64,000 nucleotides of DNA from Allobosea lupini (GTDB lineage Bacteria; Pseudomonadota; Alphaproteobacteria; Rhizobiales; Beijerinckiaceae), in NCBI RefSeq assembly GCF_900109525.1, contig NZ_FOAN01000004.1, positions 248,001 through 312,000 of the forward strand, given 5' to 3'. Below the pieces are notes generated by a model that was not told where the DNA came from, did not search any database, and saw only the letters and a program-made list of their open reading frames with translations. Shown one piece after another: positions 1-11,000 of this stretch (positions within the stretch are counted from its first letter, which is position 1; each line of letters opens with the position of its first letter). The position numbers and the translations under genes are program-made.

Positions 1-248
1 TCGCGCGCAACCGCTGCCATGCGGTCGGTGTCGACGCCGACCGATCTCAGCTTTTCGCTCACAGTCGCGGCGAGGTCTTCGGCGCCGCGCGTCAGGCTGG
101 CCTCGATCTCGTCCGCCTCGTCCTTGACGCGACGGCCGGCGCGGCGGGCGCGCTCGGCCGTATCGGCGGCAGCATCGGCCACCTCGTCCTTGGCACGCTT
201 GACCGAGGCCGCGGCCTGTCGCTTTGCGGTAGAACTGGTTGCGGCCAT
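1..248 (-). CDS. Alanine-rich helical protein, 3' end outside window
   Basis: Reading leftward from an ATG at 248, an open frame runs off the window edge after about 82 codons. The start is supported by a strong AGGAGG ribosome-binding site seven bases upstream. The visible part begins MAATSSTAKRQAAAS and is rich in Ala, Arg, Lys, Asp and Glu with no proline or cysteine, which predicts long amphipathic helices or a coiled coil. The pattern recalls DUF883/ElaB-like or stress-associated helical proteins, but no diagnostic motif is visible. It lies downstream of polA in the same direction, separated by 95 bases. The function is unknown. Confidence 0.6.
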   Translation of the reverse strand, partial: MAATSSTAKRQAAASVKRAKDEVADAAADTAERARRAGRRVKDEADEIEASLTRGAEDLAATVSEKLRSVGVDTDRMAAVAR

Positions 249-343
249 CAAATGCCTCCTGGTGCCTGCAATGAACGATGCCATGCGGAACGCACGGCGC
301 AAAGCTCAACGCGTCAGCAATAGGACGGTTCCCGGCCGTAAGG

Positions 344-3300
344 TTAGTGCGCCTCGTCCCAGTTGTCGGCGGCGCGCGCATCGACGACGAGCGGCACCTT
401 GAGCGCGACGGCCGGCTGCGGCGCTTCGACCATGACCTTGCGGATCACCGGCAGCGCCGCCTCGACCTGCCCCTCCGGGACCTCGAAGACCAGCTCGTCA
501 TGCACCTGGAGCAGCATGCGCGCGTCGAGCCTGGCGGCGGCGAGCGCGTCCTCCATCCGGATCATGGCGCGGCGGATGATGTCGGAGGCCGAGCCCTGGA
601 TCGGCGCGTTGATCGCCTGGCGCTCGACGAAGGCCCGCTCGGACGGGTTCTTCGAGGCGACCGCCGGGAAATGGCAGACGCGGCCGAAGATGGTCTCGAC
701 CGCGCCTTTGGCACGCACCGTGGTGCGCGCCTGGTCCATATAGTCGCGGATCCCCGGGAAGCGCTCGAAATACTTGCGGATATAGGCGCTGGCTTCCTCG
801 CGCGAGATGCCGAGCTGGTTGGCGAGGCCGAAGGCCGAGATGCCGTAGATGATGCCGAAATTGATCGCCTTGGCGCGCCGGCGCACCTCGCTCGGCATGC
901 CCTGGACCGGCACGCCGAACATCTCGGAGGCCGTCATCGCATGGATGTCGACGCCATCCGCGAAGGCCTGCCTGAGCTGCGGAATGTCGGCCATGTGGGC
1001 GAGGATGCGCAGCTCGATCTGGCTGTAGTCGGCCGAGATCAGCTTGTGGCCCTTCTCGGCGACGAAGGCGGTCCTGATCTTGCGGCCGGCCTCGGTGCGG
1101 ATCGGGATGTTCTGCAGGTTCGGCTCGGAGGAGGAGAGCCGACCGGTGGTGGTCGCCGCCAGGGCGTAGGAGGTGTGGACCCGCTGGGTCTGCGGATTCA
1201 CATAGGTCGGCAGCGAGTCGGTATAGGTCGATTTCAGCTTGGCCAGCTGGCGCCAGTCGAGGATGCGGGCCGGCAGCTCGTTGCCCTGCTCGGCGAGGTC
1301 CTCGAGCACGCCGGCGCCTGTCGCCCATTGCCCGGTCGCGGTCTTCTTGGCGCCGGGCAGGCCCATCTTGCCGAACAGGATGTCGCCGAGCTGCTTGGGG
1401 CTGCCGATGGTGAACTTCTCGCCGGCGAGCGTGTGGATCTCGTCCTCGAGTCGCGCCAGGGACTGGGCGAACTCGCCCGAGAGGCGCGACAGGATCTGCC
1501 GGTCGATCGAGATGCCGCGCCGCTCCATCCGCACCAGCACCGGCACCAGCGGGCGCTCCATTGTCTCGTAGACCGTGGTCTTGCGCTCGGGCACCAGCCG
1601 CGGCTTCAGCGCGAGCCAGAGGCGGAGCGTGACGTCGGCGTCCTCGGCGGCATAGGCGGTCGCCTTGTCGAGCGGCACCTTGTCGAAGGTGACCTGGCTC
1701 TTGCCGGTGCCGGCGACCTCCGAATAGGCGATCGGCTTGTGGCCGAGATGAACCTCGGAAAGCCGGTCCATGCCCTGTCCGCCATGGCCGGCGTCGAGCG
1801 CGTAGGAGATCAGCATGGTGTCGTCGATCGGGCCGACCTCGACCCCGTGCCGGTTGAACACGGCGATGTCGTACTTGAGATTCTGTCCGATCTTCAGCAC
1901 GCCGGGGTCGGCGAGCAGCGGCTTCAGCTCGGTCAGCGCCTGGTCGAGCGGAATCTGGCCTTCGAGCAGACCTGAATCGAACAACCCGTCGCCGGCGCGG
2001 TGCTGCAGCGGGATATAGCAGGCCTTGCCCGGCGCGACCGCGAGCGAGATGCCGATCAGGTCAGCCTGCATCACATCGAGCGAGTTGGTCTCGGTGTCGA
2101 GCGCGACGCAGCCGGCCTCGTAGGCCCAGCCGATCCAGCGCGCGAGATCGGCGACGGTGCGGACGCACTCATAGGCGCCATGGTCGATCTTGACCGCGAG
2201 CGCCGCGTCCTTGCGTGCGGCGGCGAGATCGGCCGGCCGCAGCCAGCCATCGGCTGCAGGAGAGGCCGCCGGCGCGGCACCGTTCGCGACGGGAGCCGTC
2301 GCGGCGAGCTCGCCTGCCCCAGCGACCGGAGCATCGGTCTCGGCATAAAGCGCCTTGAGCGCAGCGGCGCGGGCGCCGCCCGGCGCGAGATCGGGGTCGG
2401 CATCGATCGCGCCGACATCGGCCTCATAGGCCTCGGCCGCGCGCTTGGTGATGGTGGTGAACTCCATCGCCTTGAGGAAGGCGATCAGCTTGGCCGGATC
2501 GGGCTGGTTCAGGGTGAGCTCGCCGAGCGGCGTCTCGACCGGCACATCCTCGACCAGCGTGACGAGCTTGTGCGAGATGCGGACCTTCTCGACCACCTCG
2601 GGATTGGTCAGCGTCTCCCGGCGCTTGGGCTGCTTGATCTCGCCGGCGCGGGCCAGCAGCATTTCCAGGTCGCCATACTCACCGATCAGCTGTGCCGCCG
2701 TCTTGATGCCGATGCCGGGCGCGCCGGGGACATTGTCGGTCGCATCGCCGGCGAGCGCCTGGACGTCGGTGACCTTGTCCGGCGTGACGCCGAAATACTC
2801 GACCACCTCAGGCTCGCCGATGCGCCGTTCCGGCCGGAATCCGGCGCCCTTCTTGGCGTCGCCCGAGGCTGGATCGTACATCGCGACACCCGGCCGCACG
2901 AGCTGCATCAGGTCCTTGTCGGCCGAGACAATCAGCACGTCGGCGCCGGCCTCGCGCGCCTGGCGCGCATAGGTCGCGATCAGATCGTCGGCCTCGTAGA
3001 TGTCCTGCTCGACCGGGATCAGCCCGAAGGCGCGCACGGCGTCGCGCATCAGCGGGAACTGCGGAATCAGGTCCGGCGGCGGGTCCGAGCGATTGCCCTT
3101 GTACGCCGGGTAGATTTCCTTGCGAAAGGAGTTCTCGCTCTTGTCGAAGACGATGGCGAGATGGGTCGGCTTCACCCCGAGCACGCCATCGCGCACGAAC
3201 TGGAACAGCTTGGTCGCGAACAACCGGACCGCGCCCGACGGCAAACCGTCGGAGCGGGCATTGTATTTCCGGTCCTGGTTGATCGACTGGAAATAGGCGC

Positions 3301-3373
3301 GGAAGATGAAATTCGAGCCATCGACCAGGAAGAGGTGGTCGCCGGGCTTGAGCTGTGAGGCCGGGTTCGTCAT
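344..3373 (-). CDS. polA: DNA polymerase I
   Basis: About 1009 residues with the three classical domains in order. The N-terminal 5' nuclease has [14 protein letters not shown] near residue 20, [10 protein letters not shown] near 130 and ADKDLMQLV. The 3'-5' exonuclease is intact, with the DTETNSLD metal-binding motif near residue 430. The C-terminal family A polymerase has motif A ([13 protein letters not shown]), the O-helix [14 protein letters not shown] and motif C ([12 protein letters not shown]). It acts in Okazaki fragment processing and excision repair. Two in-frame ATGs lie at 3385 and 3373; neither has a clear ribosome-binding site, and the inner one was chosen. It is divergent from the flavoprotein gene that follows. 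Confidence 0.97.
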   Translation of the reverse strand: MTNPASQLKPGDHLFLVDGSNFIFRAYFQSINQDRKYNARSDGLPSGAVRLFATKLFQFVRDGVLGVKPTHLAIVFDKSENSFRKEIYPAYKGNRSDPPPDLIPQFPLMRDAVRAFGLIPVEQDIYEADDLIATYARQAREAGADVLIVSADKDLMQLVRPGVAMYDPASGDAKKGAGFRPERRIGEPEVVEYFGVTPDKVTDVQALAGDATDNVPGAPGIGIKTAAQLIGEYGDLEMLLARAGEIKQPKRRETLTNPEVVEKVRISHKLVTLVEDVPVETPLGELTLNQPDPAKLIAFLKAMEFTTITKRAAEAYEADVGAIDADPDLAPGGARAAALKALYAETDAPVAGAGELAATAPVANGAAPAASPAADGWLRPADLAAARKDAALAVKIDHGAYECVRTVADLARWIGWAYEAGCVALDTETNSLDVMQADLIGISLAVAPGKACYIPLQHRAGDGLFDSGLLEGQIPLDQALTELKPLLADPGVLKIGQNLKYDIAVFNRHGVEVGPIDDTMLISYALDAGHGGQGMDRLSEVHLGHKPIAYSEVAGTGKSQVTFDKVPLDKATAYAAEDADVTLRLWLALKPRLVPERKTTVYETMERPLVPVLVRMERRGISIDRQILSRLSGEFAQSLARLEDEIHTLAGEKFTIGSPKQLGDILFGKMGLPGAKKTATGQWATGAGVLEDLAEQGNELPARILDWRQLAKLKSTYTDSLPTYVNPQTQRVHTSYALAATTTGRLSSSEPNLQNIPIRTEAGRKIRTAFVAEKGHKLISADYSQIELRILAHMADIPQLRQAFADGVDIHAMTASEMFGVPVQGMPSEVRRRAKAINFGIIYGISAFGLANQLGISREEASAYIRKYFERFPGIRDYMDQARTTVRAKGAVETIFGRVCHFPAVASKNPSERAFVERQAINAPIQGSASDIIRRAMIRMEDALAAARLDARMLLQVHDELVFEVPEGQVEAALPVIRKVMVEAPQPAVALKVPLVVDARAADNWDEAH

Positions 3374-3454
3374 GGGCGGGACCATAGGGCGGCAGACCGG
3401 GATGGTCTATTGTGCAAGCAGCAGTGCCCGCAAGAAGCTGTCAGGAGGACATCG

Positions 3455-4120
3455 ATGAACGCCTATGTCACCATGCCGCTCGCCTTCCAGGGCCTGCCCG
3501 AGGAGGAGATGAAGGCGCAGGCGCTCAGGTTCCTGGAGACGATGAGGACGCGCCGCACGGTGCGCGACTATTCCGACAGGCCGGTCCCGCGCGAGATCAT
3601 CGAGGCGGCGGTTGCGACCGCCGGCACCGCGCCGTCCGGCGCCAACCAGCAGCCCTGGACCTTCGTCTGCATCTCCGATCCGCAGATCAAGCGGAAGATC
3701 CGCGAGGGCGCCGAGGAAGAAGAGCGCGCCTTCTATGCCGGCCGCGCCGGCGAGGAATGGCTGGGCGCGCTCGCCCATCTCGGCACCGACGAGCACAAGC
3801 CTTTCCTCGATACCGCGCCCTGGCTGATCGCGATCTTCGCCCAGCGCTGGGGCTATGATGCCGAAGGCCGCAAGGTGAAGCATTACTACGTGCCGGAGTC
3901 GGTCGGCATCGCCGCCGGCTTCCTGATCGCCTCGCTGCATCAGGCCGGCCTGGCGACGCTGACACATACGCCGGCGCCGATGAATTTCCTCAACGAACTC
4001 TGCGGCCGGCCCGACAACGAGAAGGCGCTGATCCTGCTCGTCGTCGGCTATCCCGCCGAGGGCTGCGTCGTCCCGGCGATCGGCAAGAAGCCGCTGGAGG
4101 AGATCGCCAGCTTCCTGTGA
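3455..4120 (+). CDS. Nitroreductase-fold flavoprotein, iodotyrosine deiodinase (IYD) family
   Basis: A 221-residue FMN protein of the nitroreductase superfamily. The ATG at 3455 is preceded by AGGAGG, so an upstream in-frame ATG at 3410 is rejected. FMN-binding segments are visible: RTRRTVRDY (31-39), [10 protein letters not shown] (59-68) and THTPAP (170-175). The lid region resembles mammalian iodotyrosine deiodinase: Glu90, Tyr94 and Lys115 align with the residues that hold the halotyrosine zwitterion, followed by FLDTAPWLI, and the C-terminal [20 protein letters not shown] also matches that family. This suggests reductive dehalogenation of halotyrosines or a similar reaction rather than nitroarene reduction. 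It is probably a cytoplasmic homodimer. The physiological substrate is unknown. Confidence 0.85.
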   Translation: MNAYVTMPLAFQGLPEEEMKAQALRFLETMRTRRTVRDYSDRPVPREIIEAAVATAGTAPSGANQQPWTFVCISDPQIKRKIREGAEEEERAFYAGRAGEEWLGALAHLGTDEHKPFLDTAPWLIAIFAQRWGYDAEGRKVKHYYVPESVGIAAGFLIASLHQAGLATLTHTPAPMNFLNELCGRPDNEKALILLVVGYPAEGCVVPAIGKKPLEEIASFL

Positions 4121-4198
4121 GGCTCCCGCCGCACTTGAGCAATCGCTCCGGCCATGGCTGATGGTGCAGTCTTGGCCGGCGGGAGATTCGTTCACGTC

Positions 4199-4933
4199 AT
4201 GCAGACCAGTTCGCCGCCGATCCGCCGGGCCATGGTGCTCGCCGCCGGGCTCGGCAAGCGCATGCGCCCGATCACCGACACCATGCCGAAGCCGCTGGTT
4301 GCGATCGCCGGCAAGACCATGCTCGACCATGCACTCGACCGCTTGGCCGAAGCTGGCGTTGCGGAGGCCGTGGTCAATGTCCACTACCTCGCCGAGCAGA
4401 TCGAGGCGCGCGTCGCCGGCCGCTCCAGCCCGCGCATCGCGATCTCCGACGAGCGCGACCTGCTGCTCGAAACCGGTGGCGGCGTGAAGAAGGCGCTGCC
4501 TTTGCTCGGCACCGAGCCCTTCTTCCACGTCAACTCCGATTCGCTGTGGAGCGAGCGGGGGGCGTCGAACACTTCCGCCATGGCCGCCGCCTGGGATGCC
4601 GGGCGCATGGACATGCTGCTCCTGCTGGCGGAGCGTGAGAGCAGCGTCGGCTTCGACGGCGCCGGCGACTTCTTCCGCGACGAGGCCGGCCGGCTGGCGC
4701 GGCGCGGGCAGGCTGCAAGCGCGCCTTACGTCTATGCCGGCGTCGCCATCATCAAGCCGGAGCTCTTCGCCGACACGCCGGAGGGACCGTTCTCGCTCAA
4801 CCTGCTGTTCGACCGCTGCATCGCCAGCGGAACCCTGTTCGGCCATCTGCTCGATGGGCGCTGGCTGCATGTCGGCACGCCCGAGGCGATCCCGCTGGCG
4901 GAGCAGGCCTACGCCGCCCATCAGGGCGGGTGA
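4199..4933 (+). CDS. murU: Sugar-1-phosphate nucleotidyltransferase, MurU-like
   Basis: About 244 residues of the NTP_transferase family. The N-terminal signature AMVLAAGLGKRMRPITD followed by MPKPLVAIAGK is the nucleotide-binding loop, and LETGGGVKKALPLLG and FFHVNSDSLW match MurNAc-1-phosphate uridylyltransferases of the cell-wall recycling pathway. Its position directly before addB is common in Rhizobiales, where the partner kinase AmgK usually sits upstream; here the upstream neighbour is the deiodinase-like gene. An alternative ATG at 4154 would add 15 residues, and neither start has a good ribosome-binding site. It ends 6 bases before addB, so the genes are probably cotranscribed. Substrate specificity is inferred from family and context. 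Confidence 0.8.
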   Translation: MQTSSPPIRRAMVLAAGLGKRMRPITDTMPKPLVAIAGKTMLDHALDRLAEAGVAEAVVNVHYLAEQIEARVAGRSSPRIAISDERDLLLETGGGVKKALPLLGTEPFFHVNSDSLWSERGASNTSAMAAAWDAGRMDMLLLLAERESSVGFDGAGDFFRDEAGRLARRGQAASAPYVYAGVAIIKPELFADTPEGPFSLNLLFDRCIASGTLFGHLLDGRWLHVGTPEAIPLAEQAYAAHQGG

Positions 4934-4939
4934 GCGGCG

Positions 4940-7900
4940 ATGGCCGGGCTCAACCTGTTCAGCATCCCGGCCGGCGCGCCCTTCCTCTCCGTGCTGGCAG
5001 AACAGCTGATCGCCGGCCGTTTCGGCCGGGCGTTCGACCCAGGCGATCCGACTGCCCTCTCGCGCACCACGCTCTATCTGCCGACGCAGCGCGCAGCGCG
5101 GGCTTTCGGCACGATCCTGTCGGAAAAGCTCGGCGGCCGGCCGCTGCTCCTGCCGCGCATCGTCCCGCTCGGCGATGTCGACGAGGCCGAGACCGCATTG
5201 ATCGCCGGCGCGGGCGATGCGCTGGCGCTTGGGCGGGTCGCGCCGATCGATCCGCTACGTCGTCGCTTCATCCTGACGACGCTGATCTCGGCCTGGGGCC
5301 GCACCGCCAACCGCCAGCACCTCAAGCTCGACCCGGCGGAGCCCTCGCTGATGCCGGCGACCTTGGCCGAGGCCTGGGGGCTGGCCGGCGACCTCGCTCA
5401 TCTGCTCGACCAACTGCAGACCGAAGGCATCTCGCCGGCACGATTGAAGGGGTTGGATGCCGCCCGCTTCGACGAGATCTGGCAGTTCAACGCGCGTTTC
5501 CTCGACATCATCGCGCAAGCCTGGCCGGCGATCCTCGAACAGCGGGCCGAATGCGACCCGGCCGAGTTCCGCAACCGCATGCTCGCGGCCGAGCGCGAGC
5601 GCCTGCTCGCCGGCGATTTCCACGGGCCGGTGATCGCGGCCGGATCGACCGGCACGGTGCCGGCGACGGCGCGCCTGCTCGCCGCGCTCGCCCGCGCCCC
5701 GAACGGCGCCGTCGTGCTGCCCGATCTCGACGAGGCTCTCTCCGAACAGGGCTGGCGCGCCATCGTCCAGGAACCCGCGCCGTCCCACCCGCAGGCGGCG
5801 CTGCATCGACTGCTCGACGAGATCGGTGCGAACCGGGACGAGGTCGTCACCCTTGCCGAGCCCTCACCTGGGCTGGAAACGCGCCGCGACCTGCTGCGCC
5901 GTGCCCTGTTGCCGGCCTCGATCACGGATGACTGGGCCGGCGCTGCGCCCCTAGCTGCCGGGGCGCTCGACGGGCTTCGCATCGTCGAGGCGGCAGATGA
6001 ACGCGAGGAGGCGCTGGTCGCGGCGCTCGCCCTGCGTGAGGCACTGGAAGAGCCAAATGCCCGTGCCGCCCTGATTACCCCCGATCGCGGCCTTGCCGAG
6101 CGCGTCGCGGTCGAGCTCCGGCGCTGGGGCATCCAGGCCGACGATTCCGCCGGCATGCCGCTCGGCCGCTGGCCGGCCGGCGCCCTGCTGCGGCTGGCGC
6201 TCGATGCGGTCGAGGGCGACCTCTCGCCGGCGAGCCTCGTCGCGCTGCTGGCGCATCCGCTCTGCCGGCTCGGGTTGACGGAAGCCCGCCTGCGGCAAGG
6301 CGCGGCAGCGCTGGAGATCGGCTGCTGGCGCGGCGAGCCGGTGGGTCCGGGTTTCGCCGGCCTGCGCCGCGCCTTCGAGGCGATGCCGGAATTGCGCGAG
6401 GCGACCTATGCGCCGCGCCCGCGTCGCAAGCTGACAGACGAGGATGTCGGCGCGGCCGAACAGGTGCTTGCCGGACTGGAAGATGCACTCGCGCCACTTG
6501 TGGCGGCTTTGGCCGGCCCTGCCCCCGAATTACGCGAGATCGCGGCGCAGGCCCGACGCGCGATCGAGACGCTGAGCGGCGACGAGGCCGGCGCCGTCCT
6601 CGCCTGGCGCGGTCCGGATGGCGAAGCGCTCGCGGCTTTGCTCGACGATCTCGACGCCGCCTTGCCGGAAGCCCCCGGCGAGGGCCGCGCCCGCGACTGG
6701 GTCGCGATCCTTGAGGCCCTGATCGGCGAGCGCGTCGTGCAGCGCCGTGATCCCGGCCATCCGCGCGTCAAGATCTGGGGCTTGCTCGAAGCCCGCCTGC
6801 TCGAAGCCGAGCACATCGTGCTCGGCGGGCTGATCGAGAGCGTCTGGCCGCCGGCCACCGAGACCGATTCCTTCATCAACCGGCCGATGCGGGCGGAACT
6901 CGGCCTTTCGCCACCGGAACGGCGCATCGGCCAGACCGCGCATGACTTCGTCGCCGCCGCACTCGCTCGCAAGGTGACGCTGACCCGCGCCCGCAAGGCC
7001 GGCGAGGCCGAGACGATCCCCTCGCGCTTCTGGCAGCGCCTCAAGGCGGTGGCGCCGGCTGAAGGCTGGGAAGCGGCCGAGGGACGCGGGCGCGAGCTGA
7101 TCGCCTGGGCCGCGCTGCTCGGCAAGCCGGCCGATCTCCTGCCAGTACCGCGGCCAAAACCCTTTCCGGCGGCGCATCTGCAGCCGAAGCGGCTCAGCGT
7201 CACCGAGGTCGAGACGCTCTATCGCGATCCCTATGCGGTCTATGCGCGCAAGATCCTCAGGCTCGACGCCCTGCCCGAGCTGGTCGAGGATCCCGGCGCG
7301 ACCGATCGTGGTTCGCTGCTGCACGACATCGTCGGAACCTTCGCCGAAACCTACCCCGAGCAGATTCCGGCCGGCGCCCTCGGCAGCCTGATCGAGATCG
7401 GCGAGCGCTTCTTCCGCGCCTATGAGGAGACGCCGGAGGTGCGCGCCTTCTGGTGGCCGCGCTTCCTGCTGATCGCACAGAACTTCCTCGGCTGGGAGGA
7501 GAGGCGCCGGCCGGGGCTCGCCCGCGTCGCGGTCGAGCGCGATACGCAAGGCGAATTTCCGCTGATCGATGGTTCCTCGATCCTGCTGACCGGCCGGGCC
7601 GACCGCGTCGAGATCACGCGCGATGGCGCCTTGCGCATCATCGATTTCAAGACCGGCGCGCCGCCGAGCGACGAGCAGGTCCGCCTCGGCTTCGCCCCGC
7701 AATTGACGCTGGAGGCCGAGCTCGCTTTGCGCCACGGCTTCTCGCCCGACATCCTGCCCGGGCCGGTCGAGGCGCTGCTCTATCTGCGACTCAACCATGA
7801 TCCGAAGAGCTGGGAGAAGGACAAGAAGCTCGCCTTCAAGGACGAAGCGCAGGCCGACGTCACCGCCCGCCATCTCGCGCAATTGCTCGACCATCTTTCC

Positions 7901-8041
7901 GTGCTGCGCGCCGGCCGCGAGCCCTGGCTCTCGCGGCGCGCCCCGGCCTACATCAAATACGCCAGCCCCTATGACCAGCTCGCCCGGGTCAAGGAATGGT
8001 CGGCGGCGCCCGATCTCGGCGATGCCGGAGACGAGGCATGA
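4940..8041 (+). CDS. addB: Double-strand break repair protein AddB
   Basis: 1033 residues, the usual length of alphaproteobacterial AddB. The N-terminal half is an inactivated helicase-like region (TLYLPTQRAARAF near residue 50). The C-terminal nuclease domain has GSLLHDIV (about 790) and the PD-(D/E)XK core LRIIDFKTGAPP (about 900) followed by the QLTLEAEL helix. The protein pairs with AddA to resect double-strand ends and load RecA. The four cysteines that bind an iron-sulfur cluster in Bacillus AddB are not visible: the segment before the nuclease reads LYRDPYAVYA and the C-terminus has no cysteine. The stop overlaps the addA start as ATGA, indicating translational coupling. Confidence 0.95.
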   Translation: MAGLNLFSIPAGAPFLSVLAEQLIAGRFGRAFDPGDPTALSRTTLYLPTQRAARAFGTILSEKLGGRPLLLPRIVPLGDVDEAETALIAGAGDALALGRVAPIDPLRRRFILTTLISAWGRTANRQHLKLDPAEPSLMPATLAEAWGLAGDLAHLLDQLQTEGISPARLKGLDAARFDEIWQFNARFLDIIAQAWPAILEQRAECDPAEFRNRMLAAERERLLAGDFHGPVIAAGSTGTVPATARLLAALARAPNGAVVLPDLDEALSEQGWRAIVQEPAPSHPQAALHRLLDEIGANRDEVVTLAEPSPGLETRRDLLRRALLPASITDDWAGAAPLAAGALDGLRIVEAADEREEALVAALALREALEEPNARAALITPDRGLAERVAVELRRWGIQADDSAGMPLGRWPAGALLRLALDAVEGDLSPASLVALLAHPLCRLGLTEARLRQGAAALEIGCWRGEPVGPGFAGLRRAFEAMPELREATYAPRPRRKLTDEDVGAAEQVLAGLEDALAPLVAALAGPAPELREIAAQARRAIETLSGDEAGAVLAWRGPDGEALAALLDDLDAALPEAPGEGRARDWVAILEALIGERVVQRRDPGHPRVKIWGLLEARLLEAEHIVLGGLIESVWPPATETDSFINRPMRAELGLSPPERRIGQTAHDFVAAALARKVTLTRARKAGEAETIPSRFWQRLKAVAPAEGWEAAEGRGRELIAWAALLGKPADLLPVPRPKPFPAAHLQPKRLSVTEVETLYRDPYAVYARKILRLDALPELVEDPGATDRGSLLHDIVGTFAETYPEQIPAGALGSLIEIGERFFRAYEETPEVRAFWWPRFLLIAQNFLGWEERRRPGLARVAVERDTQGEFPLIDGSSILLTGRADRVEITRDGALRIIDFKTGAPPSDEQVRLGFAPQLTLEAELALRHGFSPDILPGPVEALLYLRLNHDPKSWEKDKKLAFKDEAQADVTARHLAQLLDHLSVLRAGREPWLSRRAPAYIKYASPYDQLARVKEWSAAPDLGDAGDEA

Positions 8042-11000
8042 CTCCGGCGGGCTGGACCATTCCCGAGCAGACGCGCCGCAACCAGGCGCTGGCGGCCGAG
8101 CCCGATCTCAGCGCCTGGGTCTCGGCCAATGCCGGCTCGGGCAAGACCCATGTGCTGGTCAACCGCGTGCTCAGGCTCCTGCTCGACGGCGTCGCGCCCG
8201 GCCGGATGCTCTGCATTACCTATACCAAGGCGGCCGCTGCCAACATGTCGAACCGGGTCTTCGGGGCGCTCTCGAAATGGGCTGTCGCCAAAGACGGAGA
8301 CCTGTGGAAGGCGTTGAAGGAACTGACGGGAGAATTGCCGCCCCCGAGCGACATCAGCCGGGCGCGGCGCCTGTTCGCCCAGGCGCTGGAGACGCCGGGC
8401 GGCCTGAAGATCGAGACGATCCACGCCTTCTGCACCCGCGTGCTGCAGAGCGCCCCCTTCGAGGCCAATGTCCCGCCGCGCTTCGAGGTCGCCGACGATC
8501 TCGCCCAGGACGAGTTGATGCGCGATGCCAGGCGCGACCTGCTCGCCGCGGCCGAGGCCAACCCGGACGGGCCGCAGGCCCGGGCACTGCGCTTCATGGC
8601 CGAGCACGCCGCTCAGGACACTTTCGACCAGATCATGCGCGAGGCCCTGCACCAGCGCGCCGTGTTCAGCGATGCCGAGGGGCGGGCGCGGCAGCCGGAT
8701 GAGATCGTTTCGGGGCTCAGCGCCTTCCTCGGCATCGGGCCGGAGCTGGCCGCCGAGACGGTACGAGAGCGCTTCCAACGCGAATTGGCTGCTGTCCCCG
8801 ATCTCGAGCGGCTGATCGCCGCCTTCGAGGCCGGCAGCGCGACGCGGGCCAAGGCGGCGGCAGCGATCAGGCTCGCGCTGTCGGATGCGCCGGGCATCGA
8901 TCCGGTCTCCGCCTGCCGCGCCGGCCTGCTCACCGCCGAAGGCAATGTCGCCCAGCATGTCCGTGGCAAGGGCAACAGCGCCCTGCCCGCCGATCTCGAC
9001 GCGGCGCTCGATGCGCTAGCGGCCTGTCTGGCCGCCGCGATCGACCAGCTCAACGCCATCGCCGTGCGCGAGCGCAGCGCGGCGCTGGCCGTGCTGGTGA
9101 CGCATATCCTTTCCGCCTATCGCAAGCTGAAGGCGCAGCGCTCGCTGCTCGACTATGACGACCTGATCGCCAAGACGCGCTCGCTGCTCGACCGGGTCGA
9201 TCCGGCCTGGGCGCTCTACAAGCTCGACGCCGGCATCGACCACATCCTCCTCGACGAAGCCCAGGACACCAGCGAGGCGCAATGGGCGATCCTGCGCCGC
9301 CTCGCCGAGGAGTTCTCGGCCGGCGAGGGCGCGCGCGAACTGGTGCGGCCGCGCACCGTCTTCGTCGTCGGCGACGAGAAGCAGTCGATCTACGGCTTCC
9401 AAGGCGCGGCCCCCGCCCATTTCAGCGAGGAGCGGGGGCTGCTCGGCCGGCGCCTCTCAGAGGCTGGGCAGCGCTTCGAGCCGATCAGTCTCACCACCTC
9501 CTTCCGCTCGGCGCCCGACATCATGCGTGCGGTCGATGCGGTGTTCGCGCCGCCGGAGCACTGGCGCGGCCTCGTCTTCGACGGCGGCGCCGGGCCCGAG
9601 CGACACGATACGGTCAGGCGCGCCTCGGTCGGCGCGGTCGATCTCTGGCCCGTCTCGGCCGATGACCCCAGCGAGAAGCCCGATGCCTGGACCGCGCCGG
9701 TCGACGCACCCGAGCGGCGCTCGGGCCTCGTGAAGCTCGCCGCTCGCATCGCCGACGTGCTGAAGCGCTGGAGCGAGGCCGGTCGCGACGATATCGGCCG
9801 TCCCTTCAAGCCCGGCGACGTCATGATCCTGCTGCGCCAGCGCGGCGCGCTGTTCGAGGCGATCGTCAAGGCACTGAAGGATCGCGAAGTGCCGGTCGCC
9901 GGCCGCGACCGCCTGACGCTGGCCGACCATCCGGCGGTCGAGGACCTCGTCGCGCTCGGGCGCACGATCCTGCTCCCGCAGGACGATCTCTCGCTGGCGA
10001 TCACGCTGAAGACGCCGCTCTTCGGTCTCGACGACGACGATCTGATGCGCCTTGCGCCGGAGCGGAAAGGCTCGCTGCGCGACGCCTTCCGCACGGCGGC
10101 GCAGACCGAGCCGCGCTACGCCGCGATCGAGGCGCGCCTGACCGAGCTTGCCGAGGAGGCCGGGCGCTGCGGCCCGTTCCGTTTCTACGCCGGCCTCCTC
10201 GGCCCGGGCGGCGGCCGCAATCTCGCCCTCGCCCGGCTCGGCCCGGAAGCGGGCGATGCGCTCGATGCCTTCTTGAGCGCCGCGCTCGACCATGAGCGGC
10301 GTTACGGCCCCTCGCTCGCCGGTTTCCTGCACCATATCGACGCGGTGGCGACGCAGGTGAAGCGCGATCTCTCGGCCAGCGCCGGCGAGGTCCGGGTGAT
10401 GACCGTGCACGGTTCGAAAGGGCTGGAGGCGCCGGTCGTCATCCTCGCCGATCTCGGCATCGCGCCCGGCGAACGCCGCCTGCCGAAGCTGATGGCGGTC
10501 GCGCCGCCGCGCGGCGCGCAGGTGCCGGTCTGGCCGAGCAGGCGCGCCGACGACCCCGCGGCGATGCGGCGCGCCAAGGACGCGATCGTGGCGCAGATGG
10601 TCGAGGAGCATCACCGCCTGCTCTATGTCGCGCTGACGCGGGCCGAAGAGCGCCTGATCCTCTGCGGCGTGCAGGCCAAGGGCGAGGCGCCTGAAGGATC
10701 CTGGTACGCCATGGCAGAGCTTGGCCTCGCCGGCTCCGAGCCCTGGCTGCGTAACGTTCCCGCACCCGATAGCGACGGTGAAGTCCGCCGCTTCATGGTT
10801 TCGCAGCCGGGAGAAGGGGCAGTCGAGGACGCTGTCGCTGTGCGGGCGGCGGCGGTGCCGCCGGACTGGCTGACGCGCTCCGCGCCGGAAGAGGCCGAGC
10901 CGGCTCCGCCCTTGCGCCCGTCGAGCGCGCTCTCAGCAGCCGATGCGCAGGAGCGTCCGCATGACGGGCCCTTCCTGGCCAACGCCGCCGCGGCCGGCCG

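Noticed and set aside
278..1975. Open frame of 565 codons on the plus strand
   Set aside because: It is antisense to polA, is rich in Arg, Gly and Asp without any motif, and arises from GC-rich third positions.
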